Shown piece by piece: positions 19,373 through 28,235 of a stretch of DNA of 64,000 nt; within the stretch, counting starts at the first letter, position 1, and each line of letters opens with the position of its first letter. The notes beneath the pieces were generated by a model that saw only the letters and a list, made by a program, of their open reading frames with translations, was not told the DNA's origin and did not search any database. Made by a program: the position numbers and the translations under genes. The stretch is from Streptomyces sp. NBC_01294 (lineage in GTDB: Bacteria; Actinomycetota; Actinomycetes; Streptomycetales; Streptomycetaceae): the NCBI RefSeq assembly GCF_035917235.1, contig NZ_CP108423.1:6105501-6169500 (forward strand), read 5' to 3'.

Positions 19373-20698
19373 GTGGGCGAGGCCGAGAATTTCGCACGGC
19401 TGATGCGGGAGCTGAAGGAGCGGGCCGGGCTGAGTTACGGCGCGCTGGCGCGTCGGTTGCACACGAGCACGTCGACGCTGCACCGGTACTGCAACGGGGA
19501 CGCGCTGCCGGCGGAGTTCGCGGTGGTGGACCGCTTCGCGCGGGCCTGTGGGGGGTCGCCGGCGGAGGCGGTGGACCTGCACCGGGCGTGGCTGCTGGCG
19601 GATGCCCGGCGGCGCGCGGGGGGTGAGCCCGCGCCAGCGCCGGCACTTGAGACGCAGGCGGTGTTGGAGCCGGAGCCGGAGCCGGAGCCAGAGCCGGAGC
19701 CGGTCGTGGTCGTGGCGCCGGCGCCGGAGCCTGCCGCTGCCGTGGGGTCCCGGCCCGGGCCCGGCCCGCTGCCCCGCGGGCCCTGGTACCGGCGGCGCGC
19801 GGTCGTCGTAGCCGCCGCGGGAGCGACGGCGGGCGCGGTCGCCGTGGCGCTGCTGGCGGTGGCCGGCCCGGAGCTCCGTGCGCCGCGCACCGGAGCGGGG
19901 GCCGGGGCGGGCCCGACGGCCCCGTCGGCGCCGGGATCCGGACCGGCCTCCGCCCCGGTAGCGACGGCGACGGGTGCGCCGCAACCGACGGCGCCGGGCG
20001 GCGGATCGGCCCCGGGGCCCGTCCCGCCCGCCGCGTCGCCGCCGGTCACGGCCACTGCCACGGCCTCGGCTCCGCATGCCGCTCCGGTGGTGCCCCTGAA
20101 GGCTGCGGTACGGACACACGTGTGGGCCGCGGGCTGCGATCACGCGTACCTGGCCGAGCGGGGCCCCGGCTCGGTGCCCCCGCCGCCCGTGGAGGCGGAC
20201 GCGCCCGCCTGGGCGTCGGCCCAGCGCGCCGTGCACGCCGGGACCCAGATCGTGGAGGTCACCCTGCACGGCACGGGCGGGGGCGCCGTGGTCCTGGAGG
20301 ACATGGAGGTCCGCGTGGCCGCGCGCCGCACCCCGCCGGCCTGGAACGTCTACCAGATGTCGCAGGGCTGCGGCGGCGGGCTCACCCCGGCCGTGTTCGC
20401 CGTCAACCTGGACGCGCCGCGCCCGCTGGCCCGCCCCGTCGCCGGGAACGACGCCGGGAAGGCGCTGCCGGCCCCCTCGTTCCCGCTGAGGGTCTCGGCG
20501 GCCGAGCCGGTCGTCCTGCGGGTGGAGGCGGTCACCACGGGCTGCGACTGCGACTGGTCCCTCGACCTGCGCTGGACCGGGCCGTCCGGCTCGGGCACCC
20601 TCCGCATCGACGACGGCGGCCGGCCGTTGCGCACGAGCGCGGCCACCGGCCGGCCCGTGTACGGCTACGCGCTGGAACAGGGCCGCTGGGCCCGCTGA
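19373..20698 (+). CDS. membrane-anchored XRE-family regulator
   Basis: A 441-residue protein with a cytoplasmic helix-turn-helix domain at residues 5-62 (LMRELKERAGLSYGALARRL, STSTLHRYCNGDALP), a Glu-Pro linker (about 90-125), one membrane helix at about 142-166 (AVVVAAAGATAGAVAVALLA), a Pro/Thr/Ala linker and an extracellular domain from about 245. That domain has Cys in AAGCDHAY, QGCGGGLT and TTGCDCDWSLDLRW. The architecture suggests that an outside signal controls a DNA-bound inside domain; the ligand is unknown. The start is the GTG behind GGGGGACGCC; in-frame sequence extends upstream but without a ribosome site. Confidence 0.75.
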   Translation: MGEAENFARLMRELKERAGLSYGALARRLHTSTSTLHRYCNGDALPAEFAVVDRFARACGGSPAEAVDLHRAWLLADARRRAGGEPAPAPALETQAVLEPEPEPEPEPEPVVVVAPAPEPAAAVGSRPGPGPLPRGPWYRRRAVVVAAAGATAGAVAVALLAVAGPELRAPRTGAGAGAGPTAPSAPGSGPASAPVATATGAPQPTAPGGGSAPGPVPPAASPPVTATATASAPHAAPVVPLKAAVRTHVWAAGCDHAYLAERGPGSVPPPPVEADAPAWASAQRAVHAGTQIVEVTLHGTGGGAVVLEDMEVRVAARRTPPAWNVYQMSQGCGGGLTPAVFAVNLDAPRPLARPVAGNDAGKALPAPSFPLRVSAAEPVVLRVEAVTTGCDCDWSLDLRWTGPSGSGTLRIDDGGRPLRTSAATGRPVYGYALEQGRWAR

Positions 20699-20723
20699 TC
20701 CGTTGATCCGCAGGTCAGCGGCG

Positions 20724-20746
20724 TTGTCGGTGGCCCCGCCTAGACT
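20724..20746 (+). promoter_or_regulatory. RecA-NDp/PafBC-type damage promoter of SNF2-SWIM operon
   Basis: TTGTCGGTG at 20724-20732, eight bases, TAGACT at 20741-20746: a full match to TTGTCRGTG-N8-TANNNT. Transcription would start near 20753, leaving a leader of about 70 bases with GGGGGA just before the GTG start. Confidence 0.75.
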
Positions 20747-20820
20747 CGTCGGCAGAGAGGACCGACGGATCCGCAGGGACATCAGGAACATCAGGGACAT
20801 CGACGGGGGAGGGGGACACC

Positions 20821-23685
20821 GTGACGGGACAGTCGCAGCCACGGCCGCGGCCATGGCCGCAGCCACCGCTGCAGGCATCCGCACTGCTGCGCCATGCCGC
20901 CGTCTTCCTGCCCGCCGCCGTGCCCCGCGAGGGGCGCGTCGCCTTCTGGGCCCCCGACGGCGATGCCCTGCCCGACATCGGCACGCCGGGACCGCTCACC
21001 GTCGTAGGACCGCACGGCGACGGGGTCCGCAGCCGGACCGTGCCCGCGGTGAGCTTCTCCGTCGCCTCCGCCCTGACCCTGCTCGCGCAGGCGCCCCGCA
21101 GCCCCGCCGCGCACGGCGCCACCCGCGCCTGGGGCACCGCCGCCGTGCAGGCGCTGACCCTGGCCGCCCGCGGCCGGCTGCTCCCCGGCCTCACCCCGGA
21201 GGGCGTCGACGCCTGGCGCGCCGGGCCGCTCGACGCCACCGACATCGACCACCTGCGCGCGGTCGCCGCCGCGCTGCCGTACGAGGGGTACGCGACGCCC
21301 CTGGCCGGCCGCCGTCCGCTCCAGCTGCCCGAACCGGAGGCGCTGGTCCGCGCGTTCCTCGACGCCGTCGCCGACGGACTGCCCCGCACCCCGGCCGCGG
21401 CCGTGGCCGCCGGGCGGCCGTTCGCCGCGCGGGAGGCGCAGCGGGTGCCCGGGATGGAGGCCTGGGCCGCGCAGGTCGCGGCCGGCTCCGACACCGGCGT
21501 GGGGATATCGCTGCGGCTCGACCTGTCCTCCTTCCGCCTCTTCGACGAGGCCGAGGGGGAGGACACTCGGCGGGCCGGGGCCGCCGTCGTCCAGGTGCAC
21601 AGCCTGGCCGATCCGACCCTGGTCACCGATGCCGGGCAGCTGTGGGCGGGCACGGCAGCGGCCGGGTTCGGCCCGCGCGCCCGGATCGACGCCGTGCTCG
21701 CGCTGCGCCGGGCCGCGCGGGTCTGGCCGCCCCTGCTGCGCCTGCTGGACCAGCCCGTGCCCGACGCCCTCGCCCTGTCCGACCCGGAGCTCGAAGACCT
21801 GCTGGGGGTGGTCGCGAGCCGGCTGGCGGCCGCCGGGGTCCTGGTCCACTGGCCGCGCGAGCTCGCCCGTACGCTGTCCGCGACCGCCGTCGTACGGTCC
21901 ACCGCGCCCGGTTCGGCGACCGACGGGACCGCCTTCTTCGACGCCGAGCACCTCTTCGCCTTCTCCTGGGAGCTGGCGCTGGGCGGCGACCGGCTCACCC
22001 CGGGGGAGATGGACGCGCTGGCCCAGGCCCACCGGCCCGTCGTACGGCTGCGGGACCAGTGGGTGCGGGTCGACCCGGAGCTGGTGCGCAAGGCGCGCAA
22101 GCGGGAGCTGGGCGTGCTGGATCCGGTGGACGCGCTGGCGACCGCGCTGTCGGGGACGGCCGAGGTCGACGGCCTGCCCGTCGAGGTGGTGCCGGTGGGG
22201 GCGCTGGCCGCCCTGCGGGAGCGGCTGACGGGGGAGCTGGCCCCGCTGCCGCAGCCCGCCGCGCTCAAGGCCACCCTGCGCGACTACCAGGCGCGCGGCC
22301 TGGCCTGGCTGGATCTGATGACCTCCCTCGGCCTCGGCGGCTGCCTCGCCGACGACATGGGCCTGGGCAAGACCGTCACGCTGATCGCGCTGCACCTGCA
22401 CCGGGACCGGCCCGAGCCGACGCTCGTGGTGTGTCCCGCGTCCCTCCTCGGCAACTGGCAGCGGGAGATCGAGAAGTTCGCCCCCGGCACGCCCGTGCGC
22501 CGCTTCCACGGCGGCAGCCGCAGCATCGAGGACCTGACGTCCAGCGCGGGCGGTTTCGTCCTCACCACGTACGGGACGATGCGCGCCAGCGCCCCCCTGC
22601 TCGCCGAACAGAGCTGGGGCATGGTCGTCGCCGACGAGGCACAGCACGTCAAGAACCCGCATTCGGCGACCGCGAAGGCGCTGCGCACGGTTCCGGCGCC
22701 GGCCCGGGTGGCGCTGACCGGTACCCCGGTGGAGAACAACCTCTCCGAGCTGTGGGCGCTGCTCGACTGGACCACGCCGGGGCTGCTCGGTCCGCTCACC
22801 GCGTTCCGGGCCCGCCACGCCCGCCCGGTGGAACACCAGCAGGAGGAGGACGGAGGCAATGAGGCGGCGGTCGCCCGGCTGTCCGCGCTCGTCCGGCCGT
22901 TCCTGCTGCGCCGCAAGAAGTCCGACCCCGGCATCGCGCCCGAGCTGCCGCCGAAGACGGAGACCGACCACCCGGTCTCGCTCACCCGGGAGCAGGTCTC
23001 GCTCTACCAGGCCGCGGTGGACGAGGCGATGGCCGTGATCGAGTCGAGCGAGGGCATGGAACGCCGCGGCATGATCATGAAGCTGCTGGCCTCGCTCAAG
23101 CAGATCTGCAACCACCCGGCGCAGTACCTGAAGGAGGAGCAGCCCCGGATCGCGCACCGCTCGGGGAAGCTCGCCCTGCTGGACGAGCTGCTCGACACGA
23201 TCCTGGCCGAGGGCGGCTCGGTGCTGGTCTTCACCCAGTACGTGACGATGGCCCGCCTCATCGAACGCCACCTGTCGGCCCGGGGCATCTCCCACCAGCT
23301 GCTGCACGGCGGGACGCCCGTGCCGCGCCGCGAGGAGCTCGTCGACCGCTTCCAGGCCGGTGAGGTCCCGGTCTTCCTGCTGTCCCTGAAGGCGGCGGGC
23401 ACCGGGCTGAACCTCACCCGGGCCGGCCACGTCATCCACTTCGACCGCTGGTGGAACCCCGCCGTCGAGGAGCAGGCCACCGACCGCGCCTACCGGATCG
23501 GCCAGACCCAGCCCGTGCAGGTCCACCGGATCATCGCCGAGGGCACCGTCGAGGACCGGATCGCGGAGATGCTGGAGGCGAAGCGGGCCCTGGCCGACGC
23601 CGTCCTCGGCTCCGGCGAGTCGGCGCTGACCGAGCTGACCGACCGCGAGCTGGCCGACCTCGTCTCCCTGCGGAGGCCCGCGTGA
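20821..23685 (+). CDS. SNF2-family helicase
   Basis: A 954-residue Swi2/Snf2 DNA translocase. A long N-terminal domain of about 450 residues (SNF2 helicase-associated type) precedes the ATPase. Walker A is ADDMGLGKTVTLIALHL (near 511-525), the DEAQ box is VVADEAQHVKNP (about 605), then LTGTPVENNLSELW, and the second lobe ends HFDRWWNPAVEEQATDRAYR with IGQ near 888. Such proteins move along double-stranded DNA to remodel protein-DNA complexes. The stop overlaps the SWIM gene start (GTGA), so the pair is translationally coupled. The damage-type promoter points to a repair role, which is inference. Confidence 0.9.
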   Translation: MTGQSQPRPRPWPQPPLQASALLRHAAVFLPAAVPREGRVAFWAPDGDALPDIGTPGPLTVVGPHGDGVRSRTVPAVSFSVASALTLLAQAPRSPAAHGATRAWGTAAVQALTLAARGRLLPGLTPEGVDAWRAGPLDATDIDHLRAVAAALPYEGYATPLAGRRPLQLPEPEALVRAFLDAVADGLPRTPAAAVAAGRPFAAREAQRVPGMEAWAAQVAAGSDTGVGISLRLDLSSFRLFDEAEGEDTRRAGAAVVQVHSLADPTLVTDAGQLWAGTAAAGFGPRARIDAVLALRRAARVWPPLLRLLDQPVPDALALSDPELEDLLGVVASRLAAAGVLVHWPRELARTLSATAVVRSTAPGSATDGTAFFDAEHLFAFSWELALGGDRLTPGEMDALAQAHRPVVRLRDQWVRVDPELVRKARKRELGVLDPVDALATALSGTAEVDGLPVEVVPVGALAALRERLTGELAPLPQPAALKATLRDYQARGLAWLDLMTSLGLGGCLADDMGLGKTVTLIALHLHRDRPEPTLVVCPASLLGNWQREIEKFAPGTPVRRFHGGSRSIEDLTSSAGGFVLTTYGTMRASAPLLAEQSWGMVVADEAQHVKNPHSATAKALRTVPAPARVALTGTPVENNLSELWALLDWTTPGLLGPLTAFRARHARPVEHQQEEDGGNEAAVARLSALVRPFLLRRKKSDPGIAPELPPKTETDHPVSLTREQVSLYQAAVDEAMAVIESSEGMERRGMIMKLLASLKQICNHPAQYLKEEQPRIAHRSGKLALLDELLDTILAEGGSVLVFTQYVTMARLIERHLSARGISHQLLHGGTPVPRREELVDRFQAGEVPVFLLSLKAAGTGLNLTRAGHVIHFDRWWNPAVEEQATDRAYRIGQTQPVQVHRIIAEGTVEDRIAEMLEAKRALADAVLGSGESALTELTDRELADLVSLRRPA

Positions 23686-24887
23686 TCACCGCGCGGGACG
23701 ACCGCCGCCGCACCTTCGAGACGGTGCCCGCCGGGGTCGCGGCGGTGAGCTGGTGGGGCCGGGCCTGGGTGTCGGCCTTGGAGGAGGTCTCCCACGACAC
23801 GGCCCGCCTGGCCCGGGGCCGTGCGTATGCCGAGCAGGGGCACGTCGACGCGGTGACCGTCACCCCGGGCCGGATCGTGGCGTACGTCCGGGGCAGCCGG
23901 CCCCGCCCGTACCGCACCGAGCTGACCCTGCCCGTCTTCGCGGACGCGGAGTGGAGCGAACTGCTGGAGGCGGTGGCGGCCGACCCCGCGGCGCTCGCCG
24001 CCCTGCTGGAGCGGGAGGTTCCGCAGTCGCTCGCGCAGAACGTCCTGCCCGGCGCGGGCGAGCTCGTCCCGCACTGCTCCTGCCCGGACGTCGGGCGTCC
24101 GCCGTGCAAGCACGCGGCGGCCCTCTGCTACCGGGCGGCCCGCCTCCTCGACGAGGACCCCTTCGTCCTGCTGCTCCTGCGCGGCCGGGGGGAGCGGGAG
24201 CTCCTGGACGAGCTCACCCGCCGCAATGCCGCCCACGCCGCGCGCGAACAGCCCGACGCGGCGCAGGACTTCCCCGGCGTCCCGGCCCGGGCGGCGCTCG
24301 CCCGCACCGGTCTGCCGCTGCTGCCCGCGCCGCTCCCCGCGCCCGCCGCCGCGGGCCTGCCGCCCGCCTACCCGGCCGACCCGGCGGCCCCGGACCCGCT
24401 CGCCCTCGACCAGCTCGCCTCCGACGCGGCCGCCCGCGCCCTCGCGCTCCTCACCACCGGCGAGGACCCGATCGCCGGGCTCACCGTCTGGCAGGACGCC
24501 GTCCGGCTGGCGTCCGCGCACGCCACGGCAGGCCTGACGGGCGCGGCCCGCACCCTCTACCGGGATCTGGCCCGCGCCACCGGCCGCACCACCACCGACC
24601 TCGCCCGGGCCGCCGCGGCCTGGCGCCAGGGCGGCCGCCCCGCCCTGGCCGCCCTGGAAGAGCCCTGGGATCCCCCGGCGGGCCCCTTCGACCGGGCCCG
24701 CCCGCTGCTCCTGGCCGCCGCCCAGGGCTCCTTCCGCCCCGAACGCAACCGCCTCACGGCACACACCCGCCAGCTCCGGCTCGGCCGCGACGCGCTCTGG
24801 TACGCCTACGAGTCCCGCCCGGACGACGAGGACTGGTGGCCCACGGGCCGCCCCTCCCCGGACCCGGTCACCGCCCTGCTGCGCTGA
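23682..24887 (+). CDS. SWIM zinc-finger protein
   Basis: A 401-residue protein with an N-terminal region beginning VITARDDRRRTFETVP and a SWIM zinc finger near residues 130-146 (HCSCPDVGRPPCKHAAAL: C-x-C, then C-x-H). The C-terminal half is Ala/Pro-rich and helical. SWIM domains bind DNA or proteins and recur beside SNF2 helicases. The GTG start overlaps the helicase stop and is preceded by GGAGG inside the helicase gene. The 3' end overlaps the convergent HAD gene by 20 bases. It probably acts in one complex with the helicase. Confidence 0.85.
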   Translation: MITARDDRRRTFETVPAGVAAVSWWGRAWVSALEEVSHDTARLARGRAYAEQGHVDAVTVTPGRIVAYVRGSRPRPYRTELTLPVFADAEWSELLEAVAADPAALAALLEREVPQSLAQNVLPGAGELVPHCSCPDVGRPPCKHAAALCYRAARLLDEDPFVLLLLRGRGERELLDELTRRNAAHAAREQPDAAQDFPGVPARAALARTGLPLLPAPLPAPAAAGLPPAYPADPAAPDPLALDQLASDAAARALALLTTGEDPIAGLTVWQDAVRLASAHATAGLTGAARTLYRDLARATGRTTTDLARAAAAWRQGGRPALAALEEPWDPPAGPFDRARPLLLAAAQGSFRPERNRLTAHTRQLRLGRDALWYAYESRPDDEDWWPTGRPSPDPVTALLR

Positions 24888-25416
24888 GCCCGGAGGCCCA
24901 GCGGGTCAATGTCGTGAAGTCGCGGTCGCGCAGGCCGTGGCGCGGGTGGATGCGCAGGAGGAGGGCAGGGGCCGGGTGGTGGGCGGCGACCCAGGCCCGG
25001 TCGCGGGGGGTGATCATGTCGTCGACCCAGGCGAAGGGGCGGCCGGCCGCCCAGTGGTGGAGGTGGCGGGTCTTCCACGAGAGGCCCTCGGGGTCTTCGG
25101 CGAAGAGTTCCGGCCATTCGACGACGGACAGGTCGCCGGGCAGCCCGATGTGCGGGGCGATCAACGTGTTGGCCTGGTGCGTCCAGGCGGTGGCCCAGGC
25201 GAGTTCGAAGGGCAGGGCCAGCAGCCGGGCCCCGTGGGACGGATGGAGGCGGACCCGCGTGCCGCGCCGGGCGCTGCGGGACTCCGGGTCGCGGTAGGAG
25301 AGCCAGATGTCCGGTCGCATCCGGTGGCTCCGGTACCCGCGCAGGCCGGCGAGGGGAGACCGGAAGGGATTGAGGGGGCCGTCCACGTCGAGGAGGAGCA
25401 GAGGGCGATCAGTCAT
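24868..25416 (-). CDS. HAD-domain protein
   Basis: A 182-residue protein that opens LLLLDVDGPLNPFRSP, the DxD nucleophile motif of haloacid dehalogenase-fold phosphatases, close to the short 'HAD domain in Swiss Army Knife RNA repair' group. A conserved-looking WATAWTHQAN and a late acidic WVDDMITPRD would complete the site. The substrate is unknown. It is convergent and overlapping with the SWIM gene and divergent from the chaplin. No sound ribosome site is visible before the ATG; the spacing to the chaplin gene is 128 bases. Confidence 0.75.
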   Translation of the reverse strand: MTDRPLLLLDVDGPLNPFRSPLAGLRGYRSHRMRPDIWLSYRDPESRSARRGTRVRLHPSHGARLLALPFELAWATAWTHQANTLIAPHIGLPGDLSVVEWPELFAEDPEGLSWKTRHLHHWAAGRPFAWVDDMITPRDRAWVAAHHPAPALLLRIHPRHGLRDRDFTTLTRWASGLSAAGR

Positions 25417-25466
25417 GAAGTAGCAGTACCCCGTACACGATTGAGTGAAATGTCCACCGGCCCTAT

Positions 25467-25480
25467 AACCCGAATGGGTT
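25467..25480. promoter_or_regulatory. AT-rich dyad in chaplin upstream region
   Basis: AACCC-GAAT-GGGTT lies 65-78 bases before the chaplin ATG in a local drop of GC (25440-25490). It could be part of a developmental promoter or its operator. No canonical -35/-10 pair is obvious. Confidence 0.35.
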
Positions 25481-25544
25481 TACCGCGTTATCTCCGGTGC
25501 GGGTGCAGCGCCCGCATACTCCTCCGGAAGGCAGGGAAGCTGTG

Positions 25545-26279
25545 ATGCGTCACAGTCGTCGGAATGGCTTGATCGCGGCGGTGGTTGCGGGAGGTGGACT
25601 GGCGGTCGCGGGTGTGAGCGGATTCGCCCACGCCGACGCGGACGCGGATGGCCGGGCCGAACGCTCGCCGGGGCTGCTGTCCGGGAACCTGGTGCAGCTG
25701 CCCGTGCACGTCCCGGTGAACGCGTGCGGGAACACCGTGAGCGTGATCGGCGTACTCAACTCCGCCGCCGGCAACCGCTGTGTCAACGAGGCGCCGGGGG
25801 GTGGCGGCGGGCATTCCGGAAAGAAGTCCACGGGTCCGTCGACGTCAGGAGCCAGAAACGGCGGAGGCGCCGTGGCGGACGCACACGGAAAGGATTCCCC
25901 CGGGGTGCTGTCCGGCAACGGGCTGCAGCTTCCGGTCGAACTTCCGCTGAACATCAGCGGCAATGCCGTGAGCGTCGTCGGCGTCGGGAACTCCTCCCAC
26001 GGCAACACGTCCGTCAACGGTGAGGAGCCCAGCGGTCCCAAGCCCGTCCAGCCGCCCGTCGTCGAGCCGCCCGTCGTCGAGCCGCCCGTGGTCAAGCCGC
26101 CCGTGGTCGAGCCGCCCGTCGTGGAGCAGCCCGTGGCTCCGCAGGCGCGGCCGGCCCCGCCCCGGCACACCGAGGCCCTCGCCCACACCGGGGCCGACGG
26201 CATCGGCTACCTCCTGCCCGGCGGCGGAGCGCTGCTGCTCGGCGGAGCTCTCCTCTACCGCCGCTTCCGTCTCAACTGA
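25545..26279 (+). CDS. long chaplin with two domains and LAxTG sorting signal
   Basis: A 244-residue wall-anchored hydrophobin-like protein for aerial hyphae. It has a signal peptide (GLIAAVVAGGGLAVAGVSGF), chaplin domain 1 at about residues 43-86 containing CGNTVSVIGVLNSAAGNRC, a Gly/Ser linker, chaplin domain 2 at about 118-160, a PPVVEP repeat spacer, LAHTG at 212-216, a hydrophobic helix and a basic tail (YRRFRLN). LAxTG is the class E sortase motif. Domain 2 reads ISGNAVSVVGVGNSSHGNTS and lacks both Cys residues. ATG at 25545 follows GGGAAG. The adjacent opposite gene is a degenerate HtrA-like protein. Confidence 0.95.
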   Translation: MRHSRRNGLIAAVVAGGGLAVAGVSGFAHADADADGRAERSPGLLSGNLVQLPVHVPVNACGNTVSVIGVLNSAAGNRCVNEAPGGGGGHSGKKSTGPSTSGARNGGGAVADAHGKDSPGVLSGNGLQLPVELPLNISGNAVSVVGVGNSSHGNTSVNGEEPSGPKPVQPPVVEPPVVEPPVVKPPVVEPPVVEQPVAPQARPAPPRHTEALAHTGADGIGYLLPGGGALLLGGALLYRRFRLN

Positions 26280-26310
26280 GGCGTCAGGGCGCACATGGCG
26301 GCAGGGTCGC

Positions 26311-26357
26311 GGCCCACACGGGCTCGTCCGGGGCGGACGGGGGGGCAGGTGTGGGCC
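26311..26357. terminator. hairpin between convergent chaplin and HtrA-like genes
   Basis: GGCCCACAC (26311-26319) pairs perfectly with GTGTGGGCC (26349-26357). The loop holds a smaller GTCC-GGGGC-GGAC hairpin. It is suited to bidirectional termination. Confidence 0.55.
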
Positions 26358-26370
26358 GAGCACGATCGCG

Positions 26371-27438
26371 CTACGAGCCTGCCAGCTGCACGTCGGCGGT
26401 CCACGCGTCACCGAAACGGTGGTCACCCGCGCCGACTCCTGAGTACACCCCCTGAAGGCTCAGCCGCTCGCCGGGCGAGGCGGGTTCGAGGATCTCGCAC
26501 AGCTCGGGGACGGTGGAAACGCCCTCCCCGTTCACCGTCGTGATCACGGCCCCTTGCCGGACCCCGGCCTTCTCGGCCGGAGAGCCCTTGCGGACATCGA
26601 AGACGAACAGGCCGTCCGTCCCCTCGCTCTGAAGCCGCTTGTGCGCGGCCTGCAGCGCGCTCTTGTCGATCTCGGCGGACACGGCCTGCTGTGGAAGGCT
26701 CGGATCCGACACCGCTCCGAGCCACCATCCGGGATCGTTCTTCGTCGAGCCGGCCGCCAGGCCCGGCAGTTCGGACTTCACCTGGTTGCTGCTGATGGCC
26801 TCGGCCACGCGGCGTTTTTCACCCGTGGGGTGCTGCTCGTCTATCCATGTCCCCGTGTTGACGCCGACCACTTCGCCGTCCTTGTTCAGCACCGGCCCTC
26901 CGGTGTCTCCGGGTTTCGTGGCCACGGAATGGTGGATCAGGGCAGGGTAGTCGGGGGTGGACAGGTGACCGACATCGGCGGCGGTCTCGTACGCCGCACC
27001 GGAGACGGCGACCGCATCCGCTCCGGGGGTGCCCGCATCCGGGTAGCCGAGCGAGGTGATGGGGTCACCGCCGAACAGCAGATCACTGTCCCCGAGCCGC
27101 AAGCCCTTCAGGCCCGTTTGCGGAGGGGTCAGTTTGAGTACGGCCAGGTCCTGGCACAGGTCACTGCCCAGCAACCGGGCGGAGACGGGAGCCCCGCCGG
27201 CCACGGCCACTTTCAGACCGCCTTCCCCCGCGATGACGTATGCGGTGGTGGCGATCAGTCCGCCGCCGGCGTCGTAGACAAAGCCGGTGCCGGACGCGGA
27301 GTTGCTCATGACCCGGACCACGGCGGACTTGGCCTGCTCGGCGTCGCCCGGAGCGGGCTCGCTCGCTGTCGCACCGGTGGCCCCGCACACCGAGACGAGG
27401 AGGGCCGACGCTGCGAGGAGACTGATGTGCGCACGCAT
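26371..27438 (-). CDS. HtrA/DegP-like secreted pseudoprotease with PDZ domain
   Basis: A 355-residue exported protein: signal peptide (HISLLAASALLVSVCGATGA), a trypsin-like domain at about 35-230 and a PDZ domain at about 250-345 (GSPAEKAGVRQGAVITTVNG). The fold is clearly HtrA (SGTGFVYDAGGGLIATTAYV, LGSDLCQDLAVLKL, KPGDTGGPVLNKDGEVVGVN). At the catalytic positions the His of TN(N/A)HV is Tyr67 and the Ser of G(N/D)SGGP is Thr179; only Asp97 remains. It is therefore probably not a classical serine protease and may bind peptides through the PDZ domain. GAAGGGGG precedes the ATG. Convergent with the chaplin. Confidence 0.85.
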   Translation of the reverse strand: MRAHISLLAASALLVSVCGATGATASEPAPGDAEQAKSAVVRVMSNSASGTGFVYDAGGGLIATTAYVIAGEGGLKVAVAGGAPVSARLLGSDLCQDLAVLKLTPPQTGLKGLRLGDSDLLFGGDPITSLGYPDAGTPGADAVAVSGAAYETAADVGHLSTPDYPALIHHSVATKPGDTGGPVLNKDGEVVGVNTGTWIDEQHPTGEKRRVAEAISSNQVKSELPGLAAGSTKNDPGWWLGAVSDPSLPQQAVSAEIDKSALQAAHKRLQSEGTDGLFVFDVRKGSPAEKAGVRQGAVITTVNGEGVSTVPELCEILEPASPGERLSLQGVYSGVGAGDHRFGDAWTADVQLAGS

Positions 27439-27575
27439 GGCGGACCCCCTTCAGGACGGGCCGGGTCCCCCTCCTGACGCAGATCTCTTCTCGGCGCTGG
27501 TGCGCCTCTCTTTTCACCGTAGCCCCGAGGCCCCCGGGTGTCCTGGCGACGCCTGATCGGAAAGAGCCCCGGGGT

Positions 27576-28235
27576 CTAGGAGCGGGGCGTCGTACGCCAC
27601 TCGTCGAGGATGGCGTCGATCCGCGCGGCCAGCCGGGCGCGGGCCGCGAACCGGGGGACTCCCGCCATCAGCAGCGCGTCGTACTCGGTGTCGGTGTGCC
27701 GCACCGCCGCCCGGACCGCGACCGAGACCGCCAGTTCGTCCAGGGCCCGGCCGGCCGCGGTGCGGCCCACCCGGCCGCTGCCGCGCACCGAGGCATGGGT
27801 GGCGATCGCCACGGCCCGGTCGGCGGGACACCCGGGGAACAGCCGCACTATCTCGGCGGCGAAGGCAGCCGTGAACCGGGTGTCCTCGGCCGCGCGCCGC
27901 AGCCGGTCGCGCTCCCGGCGGCGCGCCCGCGCCTCGGAGTCCGCGAGACAGGCGCGCTCCGCGTGGGCCAGGGCGGCGTCCTCGACGAGGAGCCCCAGGC
28001 GTTCGTAGCGGCGGCGGCGCCTGTTGAAGTGGACGACGACCGCGGAGAGCGAACTGGCCTCGCGGGAACGGCGGGTGAGCGCGGCATCCCCGCGCGGGAG
28101 GTAGACCAGATGTCCGAGATCCGCGCAGTCGAGACAGCGCGGCACACCGGACTCGCGCACGAGGTGCCGGAGCGGGCCCTGCCGGCACTCCGCGCAGTGG
28201 ATCTGCTTCAGAGATGCGAACACCACCAGGCTCAT
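27576..28235 (-). CDS. DUF2293 protein with Cys4 knuckle
   Basis: A 219-residue protein. The N-terminus holds HCAECRQGP and PRCLDCADLGHLVYLPRGD, two CxxC pairs that likely bind zinc. A basic stretch RRSREASSLSAVVVHFNRRR follows, then a DUF2293 domain with ADRAVAIATHASVRGSGRVG and a helical C-terminus ending ILDEWRTTPRS. Function unknown. The start is placed at MSLVVFASLKQ because family members begin there; an ATG ten codons earlier is possible. A 7-bp dyad CATACAG/CTGTATG spans the start, suggesting self-control. Divergent from the cupin gene. Confidence 0.75.
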   Translation of the reverse strand: MSLVVFASLKQIHCAECRQGPLRHLVRESGVPRCLDCADLGHLVYLPRGDAALTRRSREASSLSAVVVHFNRRRRRYERLGLLVEDAALAHAERACLADSEARARRRERDRLRRAAEDTRFTAAFAAEIVRLFPGCPADRAVAIATHASVRGSGRVGRTAAGRALDELAVSVAVRAAVRHTDTEYDALLMAGVPRFAARARLAARIDAILDEWRTTPRS

